A stretch of DNA of 64,000 nt from positions 372,001 to 436,000 of the forward strand of contig NZ_JAJAPW010000002.1 of NCBI RefSeq assembly GCF_020523925.1, in the 5' to 3' direction. The stretch comes from Neotamlana laminarinivorans (GTDB lineage: Bacteria > Bacteroidota > Bacteroidia > Flavobacteriales > Flavobacteriaceae). Positions 35,408 to 45,116 of the stretch are shown in pieces. Positions within the stretch are counted from its first letter, which is position 1; every line of letters starts with the position of its first letter. A model generated the notes under the pieces. The model worked only from the letters and a program-made list of their open reading frames with translations, was not told where the DNA came from and ran no database searches. Position numbers and translations under genes: made by a program.

Positions 35408-37279
35408 ATGTTTAACGAAGTATATGATGTTATTGTTGTAGGTGCAGGACATGCTGGTAGCGAAGCTGCTGCTGCTGCTGCTAACATGGGAAGTAAAACG
35501 TTGTTGGTTACTATGAATCTTCAAAACATTGCCCAAATGTCTTGTAATCCTGCTATGGGTGGTATTGCTAAAGGGCAAATTGTGCGTGAAATTGATGCGC
35601 TTGGAGGTTATAGTGGTATTGTTTCAGATACGTCTGCAATCCAATTTAAAATGCTTAATAAGTCTAAAGGGCCAGCAATGTGGAGTCCGAGAGTGCAGAG
35701 TGATAGAATGCGTTTTGCTGAAGATTGGCGAATGCTTTTAGAGCAAACAAAGAACTTAGATTTCTATCAGGAAATGGTTTCTGGTTTACTTATTGAAGGC
35801 GACAAAGTAGTTGGAGTAAAAACATCTTTAGGTGTTGAGGTTCGTGGTAAATCTGTAGTATTAACAAACGGCACTTTTTTAAATGGCCTAATTCATATTG
35901 GAGACAAAAATTTTGGTGGAGGTAGAGCTGGTGAAAAAGCTGCTACAGGAATTACAGAGCAACTGGTTGATTTAGGTTTTGATTCCGGTAGAATGAAAAC
36001 AGGAACACCGCCAAGGGTTGATGGTAGAAGTTTAGATTTCTCTAAAATGATTGAGCAACCAGGTGATGAAAACCCTGAAAAATTTTCATATTTAGATACT
36101 ACAAAACCATTGAAAGAACAACGTTCTTGTCACATGTCGTATACAAGTGCTTTGGTACACGATTTGCTTCGTGAGGGTTTTGATAGATCGCCAATGTTTA
36201 ATGGTAGAATTAAGAGCTTAGGGCCGCGTTATTGCCCGTCTATTGAAGATAAAATTAATCGGTTTGCAGATAAAGATCGTCATCAGCTTTTTGTTGAGCC
36301 AGAAGGTTGGAATACGGTAGAATATTATATAAATGGTTTCTCTACGTCGTTGCCAGAAGATGTTCAGTTTAAAGCTTTACGTTCTGTTGTTGGTTTCGAA
36401 AATGTTAAGTTTTTCCGTCCTGGTTATGCAATTGAATACGATTATTTTCCACCAACACAATTAAAGCATACTCTAGAAACTAAATTGGTTAGCGGATTGT
36501 ATTTCGCTGGTCAAATAAATGGAACAACGGGTTATGAAGAAGCGGCTTCTCAAGGTTTGATGGCTGGAATAAATGCGAGCTTAAAAGTTCAAGAAAAAGA
36601 TCCTTTTATCTTGAAAAGGGATGAAGCATATATTGGAGTTTTAATTGATGATTTAATTACAAAAGGTACAGAAGAGCCCTATAGAATGTTTACGTCGCGT
36701 GCTGAATATAGAACATTGTTGCGTCAAGATAATGCAGATTTACGTTTAACACCTAAAGGGTATGAGTTAGGTTTGGCTTCTGAAAAGCGATTAAAACGCA
36801 TGGAGCAAAAACATGAGTCTGCTAAAGAATTTGTTTCTTTTTTCGAAAGCAAAAGTGTAAAACCTGAAGAAATTAATCCGATTTTAGAGTCTAAAAATTC
36901 TTCTCCGGTAAATCAATCTGGTAAATTGTTTAAAATATTTGCTCGTCCTAATATTGATATGGATGATGTCAGAAAGGTAAAAAGTGTTGAAGATTATATT
37001 CAAGAAAATAATCTGGATCGTGAAGTGATAGAGCAAACTGAAATTCAAGTAAAGTATTCTGGTTATATCGCTAAAGAAAAAAATAATGCCGATAAATTAA
37101 GTCGATTAGAATATGTAAAAATCCCAGCCGATTTCGATTATTCTAAAATTAAATCGATGAGTTTTGAGGCGCGTGAAAAGTTGAAAAAAATTCAGCCAAC
37201 AACGGTTTCTCAGGCATCAAGAATTAGTGGTGTTTCACCTAATGATATTTCTGTTTTATTGGTTTATATGGGTAGATAA
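35408..37279 (+). CDS. mnmG: tRNA uridine-5-carboxymethylaminomethyl synthesis protein MnmG
   Basis: MnmG (GidA) is the FAD-dependent partner of MnmE that modifies U34 of certain tRNAs. The 623 residues are the family norm. The dinucleotide motif [12 protein letters not shown] lies at residues 10-21. Other family segments include [63 protein letters not shown] and a C-terminal domain ending [20 protein letters not shown]. Two parS-type sites flank the gene. In many bacteria gidA lies near oriC, which agrees with those sites. Confidence 0.97.
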   Translation: MFNEVYDVIVVGAGHAGSEAAAAAANMGSKTLLVTMNLQNIAQMSCNPAMGGIAKGQIVREIDALGGYSGIVSDTSAIQFKMLNKSKGPAMWSPRVQSDRMRFAEDWRMLLEQTKNLDFYQEMVSGLLIEGDKVVGVKTSLGVEVRGKSVVLTNGTFLNGLIHIGDKNFGGGRAGEKAATGITEQLVDLGFDSGRMKTGTPPRVDGRSLDFSKMIEQPGDENPEKFSYLDTTKPLKEQRSCHMSYTSALVHDLLREGFDRSPMFNGRIKSLGPRYCPSIEDKINRFADKDRHQLFVEPEGWNTVEYYINGFSTSLPEDVQFKALRSVVGFENVKFFRPGYAIEYDYFPPTQLKHTLETKLVSGLYFAGQINGTTGYEEAASQGLMAGINASLKVQEKDPFILKRDEAYIGVLIDDLITKGTEEPYRMFTSRAEYRTLLRQDNADLRLTPKGYELGLASEKRLKRMEQKHESAKEFVSFFESKSVKPEEINPILESKNSSPVNQSGKLFKIFARPNIDMDDVRKVKSVEDYIQENNLDREVIEQTEIQVKYSGYIAKEKNNADKLSRLEYVKIPADFDYSKIKSMSFEAREKLKKIQPTTVSQASRISGVSPNDISVLLVYMGR

Positions 37280-37297
37280 TTTAAAAATTAGTAAAAG

Positions 37298-37313
37298 TGT
37301 TCCACGTGGAACA
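37298..37313. other. parS: parS-type ParB-binding palindrome, site 2
   Basis: This is a second exact copy of TGTTCCACGTGGAACA, 18 bp after mnmG and about 1.9 kb from site 1. It lies in the short gap before the methyltransferase gene. Confidence 0.88.
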
Positions 37314-37362
37314 GGGTAGAAAACATCTAAAAACAATAAATTTTTAATAACATTCTTAATTC

Positions 37363-38220
37363 GTGGTGCTAAAACAATCGAAAAACATCATTTTAAAAGT
37401 AAAAGATTATTCAGTTTCTGGTGAAGATTTCACATTGTTGCAAAATGAAACTTATGGTTTTTTAGAAACACATCCTCAACCTTCAAAAGAAAAACTTCCG
37501 GAGTATTATAAAAGCGAAGATTATATTTCGCATACTGATGCGAAACGAAATTTTTTTGAAAAAGTATATCATTTAGTTCGTGTTTATGCTTTAAATAAAA
37601 AGTTGAGTTTAATAAACAACTACGTGTCTACAGATAAAAATTTATTAGATGTTGGTTGTGGCACAGGAGATTTTTTAAGTGTAGCAATAAAAAACGGTTG
37701 GCAGGTAAGTGGAGTAGAACCTAACCAACAGGCAAGAGATATTGCTAATAAAAAAACAAATAACGCTGTTTTTAATGTTGAAAAACTAAAAGAATTTCAA
37801 GAAGCTTCGTTTAATGTAATTACGCTTTGGCATGTTTTGGAACATTTACCAAATATCGAAGAACATATAGAATTGTTTAAAAAATTATTAAAACCCAATG
37901 GCGTTTTAATAATTGCAGTGCCAAATTATAAAAGTTACGATGCTAAACATTATAAAAGTTTTTGGGCGGCTTACGATGTACCAAGACATCTTTGGCATTT
38001 TAATAAATCTTCAATTAAAAATTTAATGGAATCTTATGGTTTCAATTTAAACCAAATTAAACCCATGTGGTTCGATGCGTTTTATGTAAGTCTGCTTTCA
38101 GAAAAATATAAAACAGGTAAAATCAATTTTATAAAAGGATTTTTTATTGGCTTAGTTTCAAATGTAAAAGCATTAGCTTCAAAAGAAACATCTTCTTTAA
38201 TTTATGTCGTAAAAAAATAA
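37363..38220 (+). CDS. Class I SAM-dependent methyltransferase
   Basis: The 285-residue protein has a Rossmann methyltransferase core with motif I LLDVGCGTGDF (about 96-106), an acidic strand end GVEPNQQ, and post-motif segments ITLWHVLEHLPNIEEH and LKPNGVLIIAVPNY. The extended N-terminus (ETHPQPSKEKLPEYYKSEDYISHTD) is typical of a Bacteroidota subfamily, often near mnmG. The substrate is unknown. No ATG is available: an in-frame stop lies at 37357, so translation must start at GTG 37363 or the adjacent GTG 37366. It follows the second parS site. Confidence 0.82.
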   Translation: MVLKQSKNIILKVKDYSVSGEDFTLLQNETYGFLETHPQPSKEKLPEYYKSEDYISHTDAKRNFFEKVYHLVRVYALNKKLSLINNYVSTDKNLLDVGCGTGDFLSVAIKNGWQVSGVEPNQQARDIANKKTNNAVFNVEKLKEFQEASFNVITLWHVLEHLPNIEEHIELFKKLLKPNGVLIIAVPNYKSYDAKHYKSFWAAYDVPRHLWHFNKSSIKNLMESYGFNLNQIKPMWFDAFYVSLLSEKYKTGKINFIKGFFIGLVSNVKALASKETSSLIYVVKK

Positions 38221-38586
38221 ATAGCGATAATTGGGTTTTTGAAATTTTACAATATTTAAAAACACGCAATTTTTTATTTATTTTTTCAATAATCCTTTTT
38301 TTAGGAATTTTTAAGTGGTTTTTGAGTGAAAAAAACTAAAATATTTATTTTAAGAATAAATTTTAAATCAATTTTAGGGTCGGCAGTTGGTTGTATGTCT
38401 TTTTTGTAAAAGTTGCTTAAAACGCTTTAAAACGAGTCGTTTTTTATAAAGGAATCTTATTTTTAGTGAATTTCGTTATAAGTTTTCTTTATTTGTTAAA
38501 AACAGAATAAATTTCGGTTATTCTAAAACTTACTTTATTACATTTGTTTCAATTAAAAAATAGATCTAACTAATTTTCATAAAACC
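38221..38586. other. 366-bp AT-rich intergenic region
   Basis: No convincing gene is present. A start-less frame (to the stop near 38335) translates to a short membrane-helix-like tail and is listed as a finding. An exact -7 motif for the next gene lies at 38539-38546. No DnaA-box cluster is visible despite the nearby parS sites. Confidence 0.5.
38539..38546 (+). promoter_or_regulatory. -7 element of the Skp-like gene
   Basis: TACATTTG is an exact TAnnTTTG match 40 bp before the ATG at 38587. No clear -33 TTG was found at the usual distance. Confidence 0.5.
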
Positions 38587-39105
38587 ATGAAAAAATTAAT
38601 TTTTACTGCTTTTACAGTTTTGGCTTTAACGTCTTGCCAGGAGGAAAAGAAAATCGCTTTTGTTGATAACGGAGAAGTTATTAACGAATATCAAGAGAAA
38701 AAAGATGTTGAAGCAAAATTCCAACTAAAGGAAGAGGCTTTTAGAAGAAAAGCAGATAGTATTGGGCAAGCATTTCAAGCCGAAGTACAATCTACACAAG
38801 CAACAGCTCAAAAATCTTCACAACGTAAGGCACAAGAGTTAATGGCAGGTTTGCAACAAAAGCAACAAGTTTTACAGCAACAAATGCAAATAGAGCAGCA
38901 ACAGTTAACACAAGAATTTCAAGTGGAAATTGATTCTGTAATAGGTAGAGTTAAAACTTTTGTAAAAGATTATGGAAAAGCAAACGGTTATACATACATT
39001 TTAGGTACTAGCGAAGCTGCAGCAACAGTTATGTACGGTGCAGAAGAAAACGACTTAACAGAAACTATTTTAAATGCTCTTAATGAAGATTATAAAAAGG
39101 AGTAG
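38587..39105 (+). CDS. OmpH/Skp family lipoprotein
   Basis: The 172-residue product resembles the periplasmic chaperone Skp (OmpH), which holds unfolded outer-membrane proteins. Unlike classical Skp it begins with a lipoprotein signal (VLALTSC, Cys17). KKIAFVDNGEVINEYQEKKDVEAKF is the Skp-type start of the domain. A long Gln/Lys-rich coiled coil (about 45-120; QELMAGLQQKQQVLQQQMQ) and the C-terminal strand YTYILGTSEAAATVMYGAE follow. It is monocistronic, with its own -7 element and a strong terminator. Confidence 0.85.
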   Translation: MKKLIFTAFTVLALTSCQEEKKIAFVDNGEVINEYQEKKDVEAKFQLKEEAFRRKADSIGQAFQAEVQSTQATAQKSSQRKAQELMAGLQQKQQVLQQQMQIEQQQLTQEFQVEIDSVIGRVKTFVKDYGKANGYTYILGTSEAAATVMYGAEENDLTETILNALNEDYKKE

Positions 39106-39128
39106 AGAATTAGTATAACAAAATGTTT

Positions 39129-39157
39129 AGCCAGAAGTGTAACTTCTGGCTTTTTTT
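39129..39157 (+). terminator. Intrinsic terminator after the Skp-like gene
   Basis: The perfect 10-bp stem AGCCAGAAGT (39129-39138) / ACTTCTGGCT (39142-39151) has a 3-nt loop and is followed by a run of T residues. Confidence 0.9.
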
Positions 39158-39302
39158 GTTTTAAAAATTATGTAACAAATAGTTAATATTAATCGTCGGT
39201 ATAAAATATTGTTATGTTATAATTTAAGGCAAAATAATATGGATGTTGTGTTGTAATACGCTACACAAAGCTTAATTTTATCATTAAAAAGAATTGTTAT
39301 AA

Positions 39303-41678
39303 ATGAAATATTTATGTTTAACACTGTTTGTTATAACTAGTTATTTTGGTTTTTGTCAAGAAAAATATAGTATTAGTGGAAATATTACCGATGCTAACAA
39401 CGGAGAAACACTTTTGGGAGCTACGGTTTATCTTCAAGACACTAATTTTGGCGCAACAACAAACGAATACGGTTTTTTCTCATTAACAGCTCCAAAAGGC
39501 AATTATAAATTAATAATCTCTTACGTTGGGTATACAACCTATTCACAAGATATTAGTTTAAATAATGACTTAAATTTAAGTTTCGAATTGCAAGAATCTG
39601 CAACCTCTTTAGATGAAGTTATAATAGTTGCTGAAGAATCTGAAATAGTTAGCATTAAAAAGCCTCAAATGAGTGTTTCAAAGTTAAATGCCCAAACTAT
39701 TAAGGAAATGCCAGCAGTTTTAGGGGAGGTTGATGTTATAAAATCCATTCAATTACTGCCAGGAGTTACAAGTAACGGCGAAGGTTCTGCAGGGTTTCAT
39801 GTTCGAGGTGGAGCGGCAGACCAAAATTTAGTACTTTTAGATGAAGCTATAATTTATAATACATCACATTTTTTTGGCTTTTTCTCGGTATTTAATACGG
39901 ATGCTATTAAAAACATCAAACTTTATAAAGGCGATATTCCTGCTAAATTTGGTGGTCGTGTGTCTTCTGTTCTAGATGTGCGACAAAAAGATGGAAATAG
40001 CAAACAATTTGCTTTAAATGGAGGTATTGGTTTAATTTCAAGTCGCCTTACGGCAGAATCTCCTATTTTTAATAAAAAAGGTTCCTTCTTAATAGCTGGC
40101 AGAGCTTCTTATGCGCATTTATTTATGCCATATATTGAAGAAGTTAAAGACGACAAAATTTCGTTTTACGATTTAAATTTAAAAACAAATTACGAAATAA
40201 ATAAAAACAATAAACTGTATTTATCTGGCTATTTTGGGCGCGATGTCTTTAATTTATCAAGTTTAATTGAAAATAATTACGGAAACGCTACAGGAAATTT
40301 AAGATGGAATCATGTATTTAACGATAAGTTATTTTCTAATTTATCTTTAATTTATAGTAAATATGATTACAATATTGTATTAGATTTTATAGAGTTAGAT
40401 TGGGAAGCCAACATAAAAAACTATAATATAAAATACGATTTAGGTTATTATGTTAATAATAATTTAACCCTCGATTTTGGTGTAAGTGCTTTAACTTACA
40501 ACGTAAACCCAGGAGATATTCAACCATCAACCGAAACATCATCAATAAACGCCATAACTCTTGATAAAAAGAGAGCTTTTGAAGGTGCTGCTTATATTAA
40601 TGCTGAACATAAAATTACAGAAAAACTTGCCCTTAATTATGGTTTAAGATTCAGTACATTTTCCAGATTAGGTGGGCAAACTATGGCTAATTACGTAAAT
40701 AATCTTCCAGTTGTTTATAATAGCGAATTAGGTATTTATGAGCGTGGTGAAGAAGAAAGCGAAACAACCTACAGTAAGGGCGAAACCATAAAATCTTTTG
40801 CTAACTTAGAGCCTCGTTTTGGTATATCGTATCAACTAAATAAATTATCTTCTTTAAAGGGTAGTTATACCAGATCTGCACAGTATTTACATCTACTTTC
40901 TAACACATCTTCTGTTACACCTTTAGATGTTTGGACTCCAAGCGGGCAGTACATAAAGCCACAATTATCTAATCAATATGCCTTAGGTTATTACAAAAAC
41001 TTTAATGAAAATACCTTTACTCTAGAATTAGAAACCTACTTTAAAGAGGTTGATAATAGAATTGATTACATTGATGGATCGGATTTAATAGGAAATAATA
41101 ACATTGAAACCGAAATATTAAGTGGAGAAGCCAGATCGTATGGTTTAGAACTACTTTTTCGTAAAAATAAAGGCGATTTTACCGGTTGGTTGGCCTATAC
41201 TTTGTCTAAATCCGAACAACGTACTTTAGGCGGTAATGCGGGAGGACCAGGAATTAATAACGGAAATTGGTATAATACTTATTATGATAGAACCCACGAT
41301 ATTTCCTTAACAGGATCGTATAAATTAAACGATAAATGGCGATTTAGTAGTAATTTCGTGTTCCAAACAGGGCGACCTGTAACCTATCCAAACGGACAAT
41401 ATAACTACGAAGGTCTCTCTATAGCTACTTATTCTAACCGAAATGAAAATCGTTTACCAACCTATCACCGATTAGATATTTCTGCAACCTTAACCCCTAA
41501 AAAAAGTTTAAACAAACGTTGGAAAGGCGAGTGGGTATTCGGTATTTATAATGTTTATAATAGGCGAAATGCAGCATCAATAAGTTTTAATCAAAACAAT
41601 CAAACAGCACTAAATGAAGCTACTAGAATTTCAATATTTGGCGCAATTCCTTCGGTAACCTACAATTTCAAATTTTAA
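39303..41678 (+). CDS. TonB-dependent receptor with carboxypeptidase-regulatory-like domain
   Basis: This 791-residue outer-membrane receptor is not a SusC: it is shorter and has no SusD partner. Signal peptide MKYLCLTLFVITSYFGFCQ is followed by a CarboxypepD_reg-like domain (about 22-100; SGNITDANNGETLLGATVYL). The plug domain (about 115-225) has the box LPGVTSNGEGSAGFHVRGG, and a beta-barrel ends in NFKF. It is followed 4 bp later by a DUF4249 lipoprotein gene, a pairing I recall as frequent in Bacteroidota, so the two probably form one outer-membrane system. The ligand is unknown. Confidence 0.9.
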   Translation: MKYLCLTLFVITSYFGFCQEKYSISGNITDANNGETLLGATVYLQDTNFGATTNEYGFFSLTAPKGNYKLIISYVGYTTYSQDISLNNDLNLSFELQESATSLDEVIIVAEESEIVSIKKPQMSVSKLNAQTIKEMPAVLGEVDVIKSIQLLPGVTSNGEGSAGFHVRGGAADQNLVLLDEAIIYNTSHFFGFFSVFNTDAIKNIKLYKGDIPAKFGGRVSSVLDVRQKDGNSKQFALNGGIGLISSRLTAESPIFNKKGSFLIAGRASYAHLFMPYIEEVKDDKISFYDLNLKTNYEINKNNKLYLSGYFGRDVFNLSSLIENNYGNATGNLRWNHVFNDKLFSNLSLIYSKYDYNIVLDFIELDWEANIKNYNIKYDLGYYVNNNLTLDFGVSALTYNVNPGDIQPSTETSSINAITLDKKRAFEGAAYINAEHKITEKLALNYGLRFSTFSRLGGQTMANYVNNLPVVYNSELGIYERGEEESETTYSKGETIKSFANLEPRFGISYQLNKLSSLKGSYTRSAQYLHLLSNTSSVTPLDVWTPSGQYIKPQLSNQYALGYYKNFNENTFTLELETYFKEVDNRIDYIDGSDLIGNNNIETEILSGEARSYGLELLFRKNKGDFTGWLAYTLSKSEQRTLGGNAGGPGINNGNWYNTYYDRTHDISLTGSYKLNDKWRFSSNFVFQTGRPVTYPNGQYNYEGLSIATYSNRNENRLPTYHRLDISATLTPKKSLNKRWKGEWVFGIYNVYNRRNAASISFNQNNQTALNEATRISIFGAIPSVTYNFKF

Positions 41679-41682
41679 AGTC

Positions 41683-42531
41683 ATGAAAAACATTAATAAC
41701 TATATAATTTTATCACTTTTTGCATTATTTTTTGTGAGTTGTGAAGATGTGATTGACGTAGATTTACAAACAGAAGAACCAAGGTTGGTTATTGAAGCTT
41801 CTTTAGATTGGGAAAAAGGCACATCTGGAAACGAGCAAACCATATATTTAAGTACGTCTACAGCTTATTTTGATACCGAAACTAATTCCGCTGTAACAGG
41901 CGCAACTGTTGTTGTTACTAATTTAAATACAGGCACTATTTTTAATTTTACAGATGAAAATAACGGTGCGTATACAACAGCTAGTTTTGAGCCAATTTTA
42001 GGCGATACCTATTATTTACAAGTAAATTATAACGGAGAAACCTATGAAGCAATAGAAACACTTTATTCGGTGTCTGAAATTAACCGAATTACACAAAGTA
42101 CAGAAGCCGGTTTTGATGATGAATTACTCGAAGTAAATATATATTTTGATGATCCTGAAGCTGAAGAAAACTACTATCTAGTGAAATATTATGAACCTGG
42201 AGATTTATTTCCGTTTTTAAACACTCTTTCAGATGAGTTTGTAAATGGTAATGAAGTTTATAGTTTTTTTGAAAAAGAAGATGATGAAGACTCTAACGAA
42301 ACACCATTTGAGGCTGGAGATACTGTAAATATTAAGGTTTATGCCATTTCAGAACAGTATTATAATTTCATGGAAATTTTAATTGAGCAGTATTATAATT
42401 CAGGAAATCCGTTTGCATCAAATGCCGCTTTAATAAAAGGAAACTGTATAAATCAGGACAATCCAGATAATTATGCTTATGGTTATTTTAGAGTTACCGA
42501 GTTAAATGCAGAAACGTATACATTTCAATAA
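41683..42531 (+). CDS. DUF4249 lipoprotein
   Basis: This 282-residue lipoprotein (lipobox FFVSC, Cys20) has a mature N-terminus typical of DUF4249 (CEDVIDVDLQTEEPRLVIEASL). Ig-like beta strands follow (ATVVVTNLNTGTIFNF, GDTYYLQVNYNGETYEA). The C-terminal third has aromatic-rich segments and YAYGYFRVTEL. The family occurs next to TonB-dependent receptors and is thought to be a surface partner, but no function is proven. It is the last gene of the two-gene operon. A stem-loop and the convergent holB gene follow. Confidence 0.85.
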   Translation: MKNINNYIILSLFALFFVSCEDVIDVDLQTEEPRLVIEASLDWEKGTSGNEQTIYLSTSTAYFDTETNSAVTGATVVVTNLNTGTIFNFTDENNGAYTTASFEPILGDTYYLQVNYNGETYEAIETLYSVSEINRITQSTEAGFDDELLEVNIYFDDPEAEENYYLVKYYEPGDLFPFLNTLSDEFVNGNEVYSFFEKEDDEDSNETPFEAGDTVNIKVYAISEQYYNFMEILIEQYYNSGNPFASNAALIKGNCINQDNPDNYAYGYFRVTELNAETYTFQ

Positions 42532-42533
42532 AA

Positions 42534-42576
42534 AAACACATAAATTATTGATTATCAATAATTTAAACCAGTGTTT
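42534..42576. terminator. Possible terminator between convergent genes
   Basis: The perfect 10-bp inverted repeat AAATTATTGA (42542-42551) / TCAATAATTT (42555-42564) is nested in outer arms AAACAC/GTGTTT. It lies between the DUF4249 and holB genes. It is AT-rich and has a weak T-tract, so confidence is modest. Confidence 0.4.
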
Positions 42577-43729
42577 AATTATCTTTTTTATGAAGTAAAC
42601 GGGTTAATTTTATGCTTAAATCTGTTAATATAATTTTGGAATTTCCGTTACGTTCTATATGGTAAATAGCATCCTGAAGTTCGTTACTAATATCCATAAT
42701 ATTATTTCCATGAATAAAAGGCGCAAACTTATTTATATCAAAGGCTTCACTTTTTGGCTCAAAAAACACTAAATCGTTGGCATTGTAATTTAGTAATAAG
42801 GCTTGTCTAAAAAAATCAATACAAAAGTTTAAAAATTGTTTTTGTGTTTCTCTACCAGTTTTTGCAACCTCTTCACTCCAAGAAATTAAATCATGTATGG
42901 CAGCTTTGTTTCCTTTGGCTTTAAAGGCTGTTCGTACCCAAAATACAAACCATTTTTCAAATTGAATATCTTCGGTGTCGCTGTATACTAAATCGCAAGC
43001 TTTATTATAGTTTCCGTTAGCTTGATGCGCAATTTTTGTAGCATCAGTTTCAGGAATATTAAACTGATTAATTAAGGCATTTTTTACATCGTTTTCTGCA
43101 AGAGGAGGAAAATGTAAAACCTGGCAACGCGATCTTATGGTATTAATTATTTGCTCTTCATCTTCTGCAATAAGCAAAAAAATGGTTTTTTCGGGTGGTT
43201 CTTCAACAAGTTTTAAAAGCTTATTGGCAGCTGCCGTATTCATTTTTTCGGCCATCCAAACCAAAAGAATTTTATAACCACCTTCGTACGATTTTAGCGA
43301 TAAAGATTTTACAATATCTTGAGCTTCATCAACCCCAATTTGCCCTTGTTTATTATCAACTCCAAGCAGTTTGTACCAATCAAACAAGTTTCCGTAGGGT
43401 TGCTCGTTTAATAATTTCCGCCATTCTTCTAAATAATGGCTAGAAACAGGATGCTTTTTTACTTTGTCTGTGGTGGTTACTGGAAAAGCAAAATGCAAAT
43501 CTGGGTGCGAAAAGTTTTTAAATTTTAGGTTGCAAGAGGCGTTTCCACCGTCATTTTCGCCTTGAGTATTTTTACAAAGTATATACTGTGCATAAGCCAA
43601 AGCCATTGGTAAAGTACCAGAACCCTCGTTACCAACAAAAAGTTGTGCATGCGGTATGCGGCCATTATCTGCACTTTGTGTTAAGTGCTTTTTTATATGT
43701 TCTTGTCCTATAATTTGGTTAAAAAGCAT
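42575..43729 (-). CDS. holB: DNA polymerase III delta-prime subunit
   Basis: This 384-residue clamp-loader subunit is an AAA+ protein (MLFNQIIGQEHIKKHLTQSADNGRIPHAQLFVGNEGSG). It carries the AAA+ segments KILLVWMAEKMNTAAANKLLKLVEEPPEKTIFLLI and TIRSRCQVLHF (the SRC motif of clamp-loader subunits). The P-loop-like segment GNEGSGT is degenerate, as expected for delta-prime. The frame extends two codons further to a TTG at 43735, but ATG 43729 is the better start. It is convergent with the DUF4249 gene and divergent from pgk. Confidence 0.9.
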   Translation of the reverse strand: MLFNQIIGQEHIKKHLTQSADNGRIPHAQLFVGNEGSGTLPMALAYAQYILCKNTQGENDGGNASCNLKFKNFSHPDLHFAFPVTTTDKVKKHPVSSHYLEEWRKLLNEQPYGNLFDWYKLLGVDNKQGQIGVDEAQDIVKSLSLKSYEGGYKILLVWMAEKMNTAAANKLLKLVEEPPEKTIFLLIAEDEEQIINTIRSRCQVLHFPPLAENDVKNALINQFNIPETDATKIAHQANGNYNKACDLVYSDTEDIQFEKWFVFWVRTAFKAKGNKAAIHDLISWSEEVAKTGRETQKQFLNFCIDFFRQALLLNYNANDLVFFEPKSEAFDINKFAPFIHGNNIMDISNELQDAIYHIERNGNSKIILTDLSIKLTRLLHKKDN

Positions 43730-43846
43730 AAGCAAACCTACATATTTTTTCAGTATTTTTTTCGCTTATAAAATAAAACTTAAAAAATATTAAGTGGCTA
43801 CATCGTTTTCGTTTAAAAACACGTTTTAATTAGATTATTTATTAGT

Positions 43847-43854
43847 TACATTTG
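43847..43854 (+). promoter_or_regulatory. -7 element of pgk
   Basis: TACATTTG is an exact TAnnTTTG match 26 bp before the pgk ATG. A T-run (43824-43827) lies near the -33 position, without a clear TTG. Confidence 0.5.
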
Positions 43855-43880
43855 TAAGACTTAAACGTAAAACTATTATA

Positions 43881-45068
43881 ATGAAAACGATTAACGATTT
43901 TAACTTCGAAAATAAAAAAGCACTTATTCGTGTAGATTTCAATGTGCCACTAAACGATAAATTTGAGGTAACAGACACTACAAGAATTGTTTCGGCAAAG
44001 CCAACAATTATTAAAATTTTAGAAGATGGTGGTAGTTGTATTTTAATGTCGCATTTAGGAAGACCAAAAGGCGTGCAAGATGAGTTTTCGTTAGGTCATA
44101 TAGTTGAAACGGTTAAAGATATTTTAGGTGTAGAGGTTACTTTTGTTAATGCTTGTGTTGGCGAAACTGCTGAAGCTGCGGCTGCTAAATTAGAACCAGG
44201 ACAAATTTTATTGTTAGAAAATTTACGTTTTCATGCTGAAGAAACCGCTGGAGATAAAGCATTTGCAGAACAACTATCTAAATTAGGAGACATTTACGTA
44301 AATGATGCTTTTGGTACTGCACACCGTGCACATGCATCTACAACCATTGTTGCTCAATTTTTTGAGAACAATAAATGTTTTGGAAGTTTATTAGCACAAG
44401 AAATAGAAAGTATTCAAAAAGTATTAGAAACTGGTGAAAAACCTGTTTTAGGAATTTTAGGTGGGGCAAAAGTATCGTCTAAAATTACTATTATCGAAAA
44501 TATTTTAGATGCCGTAGATCACTTAATTATTGGTGGTGGTATGGCTTTTACCTTTGTTAAAGCTCAAGGCGGAAAAATAGGTAATTCTATTTGTGAAGAT
44601 GATAAAATGGATTTAGCCTTAAGCATTTTAAAGCAAGCTGAGGAAAAGAATGTAAAAGTTCATATTCCTATAGATACTATTGCTGCCGATGCTTTTAGTA
44701 ACGATGCAAACAAGCAAACTGTAGATATAAATAATATTCCAGATGGTTGGGAAGGTGTAGATGCAGGCCCTAAATCTATAGCTAAATTTCACGATGTAGT
44801 TATGGAATGTAAAACTATTCTATGGAATGGTCCTCTTGGTGTTTTTGAAATGGAAAGTTTTGCAAACGGAACTATTGAGTTAGGAAACTCTATTGCCGAA
44901 GCAACTAAAAACGGAGCATTTTCGTTAGTTGGTGGTGGAGATTCTGTTGCAGCCGTGAAACAGTTTGGTTTTCAAGACAAAGTAAGTTATGTAAGTACAG
45001 GTGGTGGAGCTATGCTAGAAAGTTTAGAAGGAAAAACTTTACCAGGAATTGCTGCAATTTTAGAATAA
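43881..45068 (+). CDS. pgk: Phosphoglycerate kinase
   Basis: This 395-residue glycolytic enzyme transfers phosphate between 1,3-bisphosphoglycerate and ADP. Conserved segments are all present: [83 protein letters not shown] and the nucleotide-binding [13 protein letters not shown] with [13 protein letters not shown]. The length is normal and the start is at the conserved N-terminus. A promoter motif lies just upstream. It is followed 48 bp later by the lytic transglycosylase gene. Confidence 0.97.
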   Translation: MKTINDFNFENKKALIRVDFNVPLNDKFEVTDTTRIVSAKPTIIKILEDGGSCILMSHLGRPKGVQDEFSLGHIVETVKDILGVEVTFVNACVGETAEAAAAKLEPGQILLLENLRFHAEETAGDKAFAEQLSKLGDIYVNDAFGTAHRAHASTTIVAQFFENNKCFGSLLAQEIESIQKVLETGEKPVLGILGGAKVSSKITIIENILDAVDHLIIGGGMAFTFVKAQGGKIGNSICEDDKMDLALSILKQAEEKNVKVHIPIDTIAADAFSNDANKQTVDINNIPDGWEGVDAGPKSIAKFHDVVMECKTILWNGPLGVFEMESFANGTIELGNSIAEATKNGAFSLVGGGDSVAAVKQFGFQDKVSYVSTGGGAMLESLEGKTLPGIAAILE

Positions 45069-45116
45069 TAAAGAAATAGCTTTTAAATTAAGCTAAAAAA
45101 TACGAATTTAGCCATA

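Noticed and set aside
43733-43740. TAGGTTTG (minus strand) as holB promoter
   Set aside because: It lies only 3 bp from the holB ATG, and no -33 element is seen. Kept only as part of the near-start observation, not annotated as a promoter.
45077-45095. TAGCTT/AAGCTA stem after pgk
   Set aside because: Short, AT-rich stem followed by A residues on the + strand, so not an intrinsic terminator for pgk.
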